Below are positions 13,501 through 23,300 of a stretch of DNA of 64,000 bases, piece by piece; within the stretch, counting starts at the first letter, position 1, and each line of letters starts with the position of its first letter. Source of the DNA: Takifugu bimaculatus (Eukaryota; Chordata; Actinopteri; Tetraodontiformes; Tetraodontidae); the NCBI GenBank assembly GCA_004026145.2, contig CP034990.1, positions 7,385,200 through 7,449,199 on the forward strand, in the 5' to 3' direction. Made by a program: the position numbers and the translations under genes. Under the pieces are notes generated by a model. It was given only the letters and a program-made list of their open reading frames with translations, did not search any database and was not told where the DNA came from.

Positions 13501-15650
13501 AGGAATTCTTGAGAAACAGTCCTGAGGAACCCTAAAGGAAAAGACCATTGGACACTGAGAAGACAGTTTTCTTGAATTTCAACGTCCAATCAACACCCCT
13601 GGTGGACGAATGCAGTAGCGAATAAACCCCTCCCCGTTAAATTGTTTTTACATTGTTTTTTCACCGTCGGTGTTTAATATCAGTCGTAATGAAAGGGAAT
13701 GACAGTGTGATGCTTTAACTCTCCTACCGTAAAGCAGCCACTGTTGCTGTCACGGGACAGTGGTTGTAGCCTAACTTGTCTGATCGAGTTCCCAGGTTCA
13801 GCTCCGCTTCTGACGTCCACGTTGTTTTTCCTTCCCTATTCGGTAACCAGCAGCAGCCGGAGCTTCTGAAACCACAGAGATGTTCCACCGGTGAAACCTG
13901 ACAAAATTGGAATTCTATTTCTAATTCTATTTCCTGCAATTCCTAATTCATGTCTTTTTTGACTGACTTTCCCAGAAGTTAAATACTGGATTTCTGATCT
14001 GGCAAAAACCCCAAAATACTACTGAACAGCAACTCCTATTGTTCTAATCTGACTGAGCCAGTGCGTTGCAGTTCTCTTATCTTATTCTTTATCACACAGC
14101 AGAAGTTCAATAAACCTGGTTATTCTCATTTATTTTGCCCTTTTACATGCTGCACACGGGTCACAACATGGCGTGAAGCAGCAGAAAGTCGCCAAAGTTA
14201 AATTAAGAATGTTAAAATGGAAAAAAGACAAACTAATGTTTTGAAAATAACAGATTTGAGCCTCTATGTAGATACATTTTCTCATCACCACCTTTTTCGA
14301 AAGTACATCATAATCTCAATAATCTGATTAATTCCAGGAATGCAGTTTTCATGAATGTTTGAATACACAGGTGATTCACACTGATCAGAGCCAGGTGAGG
14401 GTTGTGTGAAGTCCTCGCACGGCAGCACTGCCCATCGGAGGAATGCTGTTATTTGCCAGTCGTGTCTCAGGACTGCAACCTGCCAAAACTCAGTAATTTA
14501 CCTGATCTTTGTACGTACTTCATGTCAATTAAAACTCTTCAGACATCATGCTGTTTATTTTCCGACTGAAGACCGTAAAATTGGAACCCGATAAATGTTC
14601 AAGCCCCAAACCATTTCCTCCCTTATATGATAATATGGGACATTAATGAGAGAAAGGCTCTGAGCTGATCTTCTGTTGTTGAGCCCATCCCAGGAGAATG
14701 TAAATTAATTCTTTTTTTAAATGGAAAGAAAGAATAAAGAATATGTGGGCGGGTCTTACCTCAGCCTAAACAAGGACTTTGTTGTCTGAATGGTTGCCAT
14801 GGTGAAGCTCTCTGAATGACACCACTTTCCCTGACCTGTATCGTCCTGGTCTGTGTGTGCGACGCCGGACCCATTGAGGCTGGTACAAACTCCATCGTCA
14901 CACCTGAATTCTGTCTGATTCTGACAGACGTTCCTGCCGTTCTGCCTGTGATGGAAGCTTAACTGGGAGGGAAGTAAACCACAGTTACACAGGGAGAAAC
15001 CAGCAGCGAACTATCTTTTTATTCATGACAAGACCAACATACATCTACCCTCGCTGTCCCAGTATAACTAGTTCATTTATCCTCTCCTTCCCAATGTATC
15101 CATTCCATTTACCCACTCTGTCCCAGTATGACCAGTCCATTTATCCTCTTTGTCCCAGTATAACCAGTTCATTTACTCTCTCCTTCCCAATTTATCCATT
15201 GCATTTACCCACTCTGTCCCAGTATGACCTCCTTCCCAATTTATCCATTGCATTTACCCACTCTGTCCCAGTATGACCAGTTCATTTATCCTCTTTGTCC
15301 CAGTATAACCAGTTCATTTACTCTCTCCTTCCCAATTTATCCATTGCATTTACCCACTCTGTCCCAGTATGACCAGTTCATTTATCCTCTTTGTCCCAGT
15401 ATGACCAGTTCATTTACCCACTCTGTCCCAGTTTGACCAGTGTCTCTGTCCCATCTCTCCCAATAACCCCAATGCCTCTGTAGCACCTGCACCAGTATAA
15501 CCATGAGGTTATGTGACAGCAGCATTTGTTTGTCTGTGTCTGTTTGTTATCATTAATGATTAATTAAATTAATTAATATATCTTTAGTCATGTGTTCACT
15601 CATAACTGGCATCATTTCACACATACCTGTGTGTGCTAATGTGTGTGCTA

Positions 15651-15725
<75 letters not shown>

Positions 15726-16318
15726 ACACCCATGGGACTGTCTGGTTCATCCCTGATTATTACCAATTGTAAACCCATGTTTGATCAGTCCTCTACCAGT
15801 TTGTCCAGCATTTGCCTTGCACCACAGATCCAAGCGTACCAGCAGTCAAAGCTCCATTCTATTGCCAGATTTGTGGAAGCAGACGTAAGTAGAGCTGAGT
15901 TAGTTTAGTTAAGATCAGTTAAGTTCCTGTTTAAGATTTTCCTTCTCATTTATACCTGCAGAGACATAAGCCCGGGGTCCTGCATGGTGAGTGCTAACCA
16001 TAAAAACCTGTGTTGGCAATATACCGCTAACTGCTGTGCTGTGCAGGAGCCAATGCAAGTGAGAAAATGATGTTTTGACACTTGTTCAAGGAAAAAGAAT
16101 GACATTAAAGTTAAACTAATTGTTTGTTTATTGGTTTGATTATTTTGAGTAGATTATGAAACAGAAAAATAGCTCTTCCTACCATAAATGTTCCATCTTT
16201 ATTCCTTTTTTGAGCCATGAAATTGACGCTGTTTCCATAAAAGTTGGCATCTGAGGTCACGCAAAGAGTGCCCAGCTGCAGGAGCAACAGCAGCAGAAGC
16301 TGCTCCTGCCTCCATCAT
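9577..16318 (-). CDS. ZP-domain transmembrane glycoprotein, copy 1 (exon 1 frame-broken)
   Basis: Exons on the minus strand: 1 about 16318-16183, 2 14962-14760, 3 13865-13728, 4 13531-13414, 5 12862-12676, 6 12598-12457, 7 12351-12196, 8 12118-12063, 9 11712-11537, 10 11449-11049, 11 10969-10876, 12 10791-10548, 13 9818-9577. Exons 2-13 total 2157 nt, divisible by three, with intron phases identical to copy 2. Conserved pieces are HDPDGDHVKC (exon 4), a ZP module (exons 9-12) with CSLTSN and TTCGTRVE, a poly-arginine furin site TRRRRRG (exon 12), and one membrane helix with a basic tail (exon 13). In exon 1 the leucine-rich signal frame (LLLLLLLQLGTLCVTS) is preceded by an in-frame TGA, and the two ATGs at 16318 and 16315 lie in another frame, so one extra base is implied. 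Intron 1 holds a minisatellite and a TG run; the last intron is mostly a CAGR array. It may be functional if the exon 1 break is an assembly error. Confidence 0.82.
9863..10539. repeat. CAGG/CAGA compound tetranucleotide array
   Basis: About 680 bp of CAGG and CAGA units with occasional CGGG, in longer repeated blocks (for example runs of CAGA, then CGGGCAGGCGGG, then CAGG). It fills most of the last intron of the minus-strand ZP gene. It contains no stop codon in several frames, so long low-complexity reading frames cross it on both strands; these are not genes. Confidence 0.95.
15058..15442. repeat. 32-bp minisatellite with 96-bp higher-order unit
   Basis: Three related 32-bp subunits beginning CCCAGTATGACC, CCCAGTATAACC and CCCAATTTATCC recur in order, giving a 96-bp higher-order period repeated about four times, with one shortened copy near 15223. 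It sits in the first intron of the minus-strand ZP gene. Confidence 0.85.
15652..15724. repeat. (TG)n microsatellite
   Basis: Uninterrupted TG run of about 36 units in intron 1 of the minus-strand ZP gene. Confidence 0.97.
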
Positions 16319-16689
16319 GTTTCCGAGAATCTGTACAAACAAAGGTTTTCTGGCTCCCAGCTTAACAACAGGTCTGAGAATAAGGAAGGGAGCTCAGCCA
16401 CAGTTCACCCAACAGGAAGAACCTGATTTGCATCAATTTATGTTCATTTTGGATAGCAGCTGCATTTCTTTGAGGTGTGTCATCAGTCACTGAGGAAATC
16501 CACTGCAAGGACATTTTTAGAATTGATGTAATAATTGATTAATTGATAAATGCATTTTCTTCACTGCTGATATGTTGCATGGATAGTATATTTGTACCCT
16601 GAGCTCCAATTTAGGATTGGAAACTCAAATGCTAATGCTAATGCATGAAAATCTACTGCTAATATCAAACATGACACAATAGCTCGCAT

Positions 16690-17262
16690 TAAAACATAGC
16701 AGATTGTCCTAAACAAATAGTAGAACTTGTGTCTGTGACCTTATTTATTTCAGTCATGACCAAGCCCTCACAACCACATGTGAGGGTAGGAAACAAGAGT
16801 GACTTCTGGCTCAGCTCCCTCTCACAACAAAGGTGCGACTGCAAAATCACACCTGCTGCTCTGGTTCTCCAGTCTCTAGGTTGCTCTAGGTGCTTCATTC
16901 CCTCACTCGTACACAAGAGATACCTAAACTCCTTCACTTGAAGCAAGGACTCATGACCCGCCTGGAGTAGGCAGTTCATCGGATTCCTACTGATGACCAT
17001 TGCTTTAGATTTAGAGGTGCCAGTCCTAATTCCTGCTGCCTCACACTCAGCAGTGTCCGACCTAGCGAGTGCTGTAGGGTTGATGGTGCCATCAGGACCA
17101 CATCATCTGGAAACAGTAGCGGCAAGATCTTCAGGTGCCTGAACTCTAACCTCTCCTCACCACGACTGCACCCCAAAATCCTGTCCGTGAACACCACAAA
17201 CACAATTGGAGACTCGGCACAGCCCCGGCGGAGGCCAACACCCACCGGGCACAAGTCAGAAT
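16690..17262 (-). pseudogene. Non-LTR retrotransposon (LINE) reverse-transcriptase relic
   Basis: The minus-strand translation, with frame changes, contains PVGVGLRRGCAESPIVFVVF, SRGEERLEFRHLKILPLLF, then PDDVVLMAPS, and later LLQVKEFRYLLCTSEG. This is the familiar order of teleost LINE reverse transcriptases (GLRQGCPLSP, then FADDVVLLA, then EEFKYLG). The catalytic FADD block reads FPDD here and the frame is broken several times, so it is a dead fragment. Its 5' side runs straight into the GGTA array. The clade cannot be settled by eye. Confidence 0.7.
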
Positions 17263-17263
17263 T

Positions 17264-18840
17264 AGGTAGGTAGGTAGGTAGGTAGGTAGGTAGGTAGGTA
17301 GGTAGTAGGTAGGTAGGTAGGTAGGTAGGTAGTGATACGTAGGTAGGTAGGTAGGTAGGTAGGTAGGTAGGTAGGTAGGTAGGTAGGTAGGTAGGTAGGT
17401 AGGTAGGTAGGTAGGAGGTAGGTAGGTAGGTAGTAGGTAGGTAGGTAGGTAGGTAGGTAGGTAGGTAGGTAGGTAGGTAGGTAGGTAGGTAGGGTAGGTA
17501 GGTAGGTAGGTAGGTAGGTAGGTAGGTAGGTAGGTAGGTAGGTAGGTAGGTAGGTAGGTAGGTAGGTAGGTAGGTAGGTAGGTAGGTAGGTAGGTAGGTA
17601 GGTAGGTAGGTAGGTAGGTAGGTAGGTAGGTAGGTAGGTAGGTAGGTAGGTAGGTAGGTAGGTAGGTAGGTAGGGAGGTAGGTAGGTAGGTAGGTAGGTA
17701 GGTAGGTAGGTAGGTAGTAGGTAGGTAGGTAGGTAGGTAGGTAGGTAGGTAGGTAGGTAGGTAGGTAGGTAGGTAGGTAGGTAGGTAGGTAGGTAGGTAG
17801 GTAGGTAGGTAGGTAGGTAGGTAGGAGGTAGGTAGGAGGGGTAGGTAGGTAGGGTAGGTAGGTAGGTAGGTAGGTAGGTAGGTAGGTAGGTAGGTAGGTA
17901 GGTAGGTAGGTAGGTAGGTAGGTAGGTAGGTAGGTAGGTAGTAGGTAGGTAGGTAGGTAGGTAGGTAGGTAGGTAGGTAGGTAGGTAGGTAGGTAGGTAG
18001 GTAGGTAGGTAGGTAGGTAGGTAGGTAGGTAGGTAGGTAGGTAGGTAGGTAGGTAGGTAGGTAGGTAGGTAGGTAGGTAGGTAGGTAGGTAGGTAGGTAG
18101 GAGGTAGGTAGGTAGGTAGGTAGGTAGGTAGGGTAGGTAGGTAGGTAGGTAGGTAGGTAGGTAGGTAGGTAGGTAGGTAGGTAGGTAGGTAGGTAGGTAG
18201 GTAGGTAGGTAGGTAGGTAGGGGTAGGTAGGTAGGTAGGTAGGTAGGTAGGTAGGTAGGGAGGTAGGTAGGTAGGTAGGTAGGTAGGTAGGTAGGTAGGT
18301 AGGTAGGTAGGTAGGTAGGTAGGTAGGTAGGTAGGTAGGTAGGTAGGTAGGTAGGTAGGTAGGTAGGTAGGTAGGTAGGTAGGTAGGTAGGTAGGTAGGT
18401 AGGTAGGTAGGTAGGTAGGTAGTGAGGTAGGTAGGTAGGAGGTAGGGTAGGTAGGTAGGTAGGTAGGTAGGTAGGTAGGTAGGTAGGTAGGTAGGTAGGT
18501 AGGTAGGTAGGTAGGTAGGTAGGTAGGTAGGTAGGTAGGTAGGTAGGTAGGTAGGTAGGTAGGTAGGTAGGTAGGTAGGTAGGAGGTAGGTAGGTAGGTA
18601 GGTAGGTAGGTAGGTGTAGGTAGGAGGTAGGTAGGTAGGTAGGTAGGTAGGTAGGTAGGTAGGTAGGTAGGTAGGTAGGTAGGTAGGTAGGTAGGTAGGT
18701 AGGGGTAGGTAGGTAGGTAGGTAGGTAGGTAGGTAGGTAGGTAGGTAGGTAGGTAGGTAGGTAGGTAGGTAGGTAGGTAGGTAGGTAGGTAGGTAGGTAG
18801 GTAGGTAGGTAGGTAGGTAGGTAGGTAGGTAGGTAGGTAG
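17264..18840. repeat. Very long (GGTA)n tetranucleotide array
   Basis: About 1.58 kb of GGTA units with scattered single-base deletions and insertions (GAGGTA, GGGTA, GTGTA). It grades into a GATA run. It produces a long artificial Tyr-Leu-Pro-Thr reading frame on the minus strand. Confidence 0.98.
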
Positions 18841-18878
18841 ATAGATAGATAGGATAGATAGGATCGATAGATAGATAG

Positions 18879-18909
<31 letters not shown>
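18841..18909. repeat. (GATA)n microsatellite
   Basis: Short imperfect GATA run directly abutting the GGTA array, which it probably seeded or arose from by a single G-to-A type unit change. Confidence 0.93.
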
Positions 18910-20297
18910 GTTGCTTAAAGGCTTAGTCTTCATCGGCCCACAGCCCGGGCCCCGTGTGTACTGCCATGATTTTAGCTTATGATCCATCATATATTCACCC
19001 AATATAATCAAATGTCATCACTATATCTGTGTTCTATGTAAGCATACGTGGGTGTGTTTTCAAGTGCAGCAGTCTCAGAACGCTCTCACTACTTAATCAT
19101 GCTGAAAGTGCCGTTCGCCATGCTGAAGTTTTAACAGCGTGAGTAGGATATAGGAATGCTACGTAAATATTGTGCAGGACAAGCAGATATCTGTTAGGTT
19201 GCGGGTAGCAGTCCATCCTATCTCCTAAACCCAACCTCTGAACAGGTCAGCATGACCTCCTGGATGCTATCTCATCCGCTGGCACCTCTCGTCCTTGAGG
19301 GCGCTGGAACAGGCAGAGCTTGTCACAAGAAATCAAGATGTGTTGAACATGATTGTAAATTTGTCAGATTGTGCATTCCGAAGTGAATATAAAAACCGGT
19401 TGTTAGCATTTGGTGGACAGCATAAGGCGTCATCCCAAGTCTGGAGAGGTGCAGTGGACCGTGAGCATTCAGGTACCTTGGAGACTGGAGCGACTTGTGT
19501 TCCAGTTGACTGACCTTTTGGGGTGATTTACCACTAGGTTTTTGCTCGGTGCTTGTTTGTTTATTATTGACTCATTGGCTGCTGCCTCCTTTTTGATCTT
19601 CAATAGAAATGCTGGGCGACCTTTTGAAAAGAACAATCTTCTGGTACTTTTTTTGGACGCGAACACGCAGACAGGTGCCTTCTTAGCGGAAAGGTCTTTC
19701 TGCCTCCTCCCTGACATCGATGATCTGAAGAGGAGGCTGGAAAAATCCTGTCAACAACCCCTCAGTTGAGGAACTGGAGAAGCCTCTTGGATAAACGGTG
19801 AAAGATCTTGGAAAAATAAAGGAAGCCCACTTGAATTTTCTAAAGCTAATTGTTATGAAAAAGTAGCATATCAAAGTCCTGCTGACATTGGACATAAGTA
19901 CATTGTGTCATTAAGGAAGCAAAAAAATAATTGCTTGGACAGGCTTGTCAGCAACAATTCTATGACCCTGAAAAGTTATAAAGTGGTAGATTATGGATGG
20001 ATAGTAAGCTTTTAAATAAATACCTAAATAAACATTAAGTTCTAAAATACTGTAGAGTAATTTAAAGACAATATATAAAAGGAACTGTTACATCTATGCT
20101 AATTGTAAAATAAAAGGTGGGGTGGACAGTTGAAACGGAATTTAACTACCGTATTGTTTATTAACGCAACCTTTTGTTTTTCTACTGTAATCCCAAAAAT
20201 CCACGAGATAGGTTTTTTTTTATTAAAAACTTGATAATTGCACGTAGTTGGCCAAATTTATTGAGCTATTAATTTTGCCACCGCCAAGCACCCGTAC

Positions 20298-20305
20298 TGA
20301 CGTCA
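20298..20305 (+). promoter_or_regulatory. CRE-type element in arfgap2 promoter
   Basis: Perfect palindrome TGACGTCA 28 bp upstream of the arfgap2 ATG. The start codon is embedded in CAAGATGGC, a YY1-like initiator context. There is no TATA box, which fits a housekeeping promoter. Inferred from sequence only. Confidence 0.45.
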
Positions 20306-20332
20306 TCCGGTGGCAAGCGTCAGAGTGGCAAG

Positions 20333-23300
20333 ATGGCTACGGACCCAAATAAGACCGAAATTCTCACAATTTTCAAGAGATTGAGATCGGTTCCCACCAA
20401 CAAGGTAACGGAATAAGACTTCGCGGCCGTCCGCACGAAGATTTCACCGTTTAGCTTAATCTGTCGGTCCAGGAGCCGTTGGCAGCTCGGCTAGTTCTCT
20501 CTCTGTCAGCGCTTAGCTTGCTGGCTAGGCCCGGTTCTTCTGTGGGGGACGTTGACGCGAAGCTAACGGGCGCTAGCTCACCGGTACATCCGCGAAGCAT
20601 AAAGGCCACGTATACGATGAGTGGATGCTGGTAAAGCGAACCACACAGCTGCTTAACCTTTAACAGTTTAAATGGCGATGTGTTACTAAACCGTTTAGCG
20701 TAAATGAACTTCGTTAAAGGGATGTTGTGACCGTGATATTTAATGAGATTGAAATTTGTAACCATATGTCGCTAATGCTAACGGTTTAAAGTCTGGCTAC
20801 GTGGCTGCTTCTCTTACCATATGTTGACTGATGTATCTATTCGTCTATTAAGATATATCCTCAGATATCATCATTCTTTTGTATAATGATACGTTTTATT
20901 CATGGCGAGACTATTACTGGTTATTAAACGCGTTGAAAGCAACAGATAATATAATAAACATCGACATATGTTAAAAAAAAAGAAGAAATTGGTCTGCTTA
21001 AGTCTTTCCTGAAGATAATAAATTCATTTTGGTTTTTCGTGAATGTTTTTAATATTTTGACAAGTACATTAACTGCTGATTTTTCTGAAATGGACATGTC
21101 TTGGTTCTGTTATACAGGAAAAAGGCCTTATAAATTAATGACAGTGATAAAACTGCTGAGTCTTAGCATTAAATGTCATCTGTGCCAGAATCATGTCACA
21201 TTATAGTCTATCTGACTACCTTTATGTCTGTGTCAGTAGTTTTGCTGATGTTGCTTAATGCCATTTTCCTCCTGTGAATTGAAAGTGTTTGTGCATGAAT
21301 TAAGAACTCCCTCATGAGATTATGATTCAGATCAGTTCAGCCGGTGAAGGTTGGGCTCACTGACGGAACTCCAACCTGACCCTGTCAAGACGTGTGCACA
21401 AATACACAAAGGCCTTTAAAGCCTTTTTGAAAAGGTAAATTGAATTAATAGCAGCTGTTCCCCAGCACCTCTGCAGTAATAACACCAGGAAAAAGGTGCT
21501 CGGAGAGCGCGGAGCTCAGCCGAGAAGCTCATTTCTCGACATATTGTGACTTACGCCACTTGTTGAACTTTGGAAGGGCAAATTCCCTCCTGAAGCTGGA
21601 ACGTCACCAAACTTTATTCATCTGCTCCTTGGACCATTATCAACATTTCCTAAAAAAATTCAGCTAGTTTGTGTCACTACCTCCTTGCTGAGGGGAATAC
21701 AATGACAATACTGAGGTGCAGATCTGCTTGATGTTTCTTCTCTAATGGGAATATTGCATTCTTCCAACAGGCATGCTTTGATTGTGCCGCCAAAAACCCA
21801 AGTTGGGCAAGTATCTCGTATGGTGTGTTCTTGTGCATTGACTGCTCTGGAATCCACCGCTCCTTGGGTGTGCACCTCAGCTTCATCAGGTTGGTTTTTT
21901 AGTGTTAGAACTGCAGCCACAGTTGCAGGTGGATGTTTTGTCTCTTTGAAGTTATGAGTGGTGTTTTAATAACCCTTTAATTAATGACCAGGTGTAGCTT
22001 TTCACACATACCAGAGCGTGCGTTGTGGTTTTCTGTTCCTGCATGCTTCTCAATAGTGAGGGTGTGTTTTTAATTCTTAATTTCCTGTTAATGAATGCAA
22101 AACTCTGAAGTGTTAAGGTGCATCACCTGGACAATTCATGCCAGGAGAACCATCAGAGAGAAATGACCAAGCTAATTTGACCCACACCCCTCAGCAGTAA
22201 ACATACTGGCCTCTATGGAGTACAAGGGACTGAAGGAAGTCTGTTTAATAAAAACAAAAGATGATGAAATGTTAAAACTATTGTTAGTTTTATCATTGCA
22301 TTTCAAGCCCTCTGGCTCATAATCAAATTGTGTGTTTTCTAATCACTGTCATGCTTCAGTGTCACTTGTAAGTATTGATTTTGAACTTTGTTCCCCAGAT
22401 CTACAGAGTTGGACTCCAACTGGAACTGGTTTCAGCTCAGATGTATGCAGGTTGGCGGGAATGCCAACGCGGTGAGATGGACTCAGTTATAGTGGGTTGC
22501 TATTCCGCTTGTCTCAAGTTCTACATAGTTATTTTCTCTTTCTCTCTGAAGACGGCGTTCTTTCGCCAGCATGGCTGCTCGACAAATGACACCAATGCCA
22601 AGTACAACAGCCGCGCAGCCCAGATGTACAGGGAGAAGATCCGACAGCTAGCAGTGGCTGCTTTGTCTAAATATGGCACGGATGTGAGTATCAGCCTGTT
22701 GTGTTGTTGTGACCTCTGCTGAGCGCCTCTGTCCTGCGTGTTGATGGCGTGTTGCGTAATAGAAGGTTATCTTTTCTGAGTCTTTGAGCTGTGGAGGTTC
22801 GTCCAGAGTCCGCAGGACAGATTGATAAACGCAGACAGCAGCGGTTTTATCAGCCAAGATTTAATTAGAAATTAGGAACAACTGGAGGAACTTTTCCACC
22901 ATCTGACTGTGGGAAGAGTTCAGTTCCAGGGTGGGAGCCTGGAGCGCCGGAGTTTGATTTTCCCCAACAGAGAAGCTTTAGGAACAGAAACTGCATGATT
23001 GCACTGGTTGAAAATGGTTGAAAATTGTAACATATTAAGGGTGGTCATGCTAACAGGAAGTTCATCCGTGTGGTCATAACTGTGAAGGGCTGCATTTCCT
23101 AACAAAGGAAGGAGGATTGTGCGGCTTTCTGGACTGTGTGTTTTGAATCCGTAGCTCTTGACCCTCACTCTAGTCCACATTTCCAACAAGTCCACGCCAG
23201 AAACACCTTTTGTTCAAAAGCGCTGTGTCGTTCTGATCCCGGGAGCTTCTGAGCTGAACGGTCCCGTTGACTGTTGCATCCTGCGTTTCTAAGATGATGA

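Larger units (their letters stand above)
16319..20332. other. Repeat-rich spacer between ZP cluster and arfgap2
   Basis: About 4 kb holding the LINE relic, the GGTA and GATA arrays and otherwise unassigned sequence. At about 19770-19815 the words AGAAGCCTCTTGG and ATAAACGGTGAA resemble a dispersed teleost repeat seen widely, but I cannot name it with certainty. An ATTTGCAT octamer (16426-16433) lies about 110 bp upstream of the minus-strand ZP exon 1. No host gene exon was recognised. Confidence 0.45.

Noticed and set aside
15025..15436. Plus-strand reading frames with repeated peptide blocks (LPTLSQYD)
   Set aside because: Produced by the 96-bp higher-order minisatellite in a ZP intron; no splice context or homology.
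16290..16318. Possible acceptor GAGGCAG|GAG providing an upstream first exon for ZP copy 1
   Set aside because: No pyrimidine tract or branch-point-like sequence, and the paralogues encode the whole signal peptide in one exon.
17146..19011. 621-residue open frame rich in Tyr-Leu-Pro-Thr on the minus strand
   Set aside because: It is the frame-cyclic translation of the GGTA/GATA microsatellite with a piece of LINE relic at the end; no gene structure or conservation signal.
19295..19769. Reading frames in the spacer upstream of arfgap2
   Set aside because: No family resemblance, no splice continuity and repeat-like surroundings; not supported as genes.
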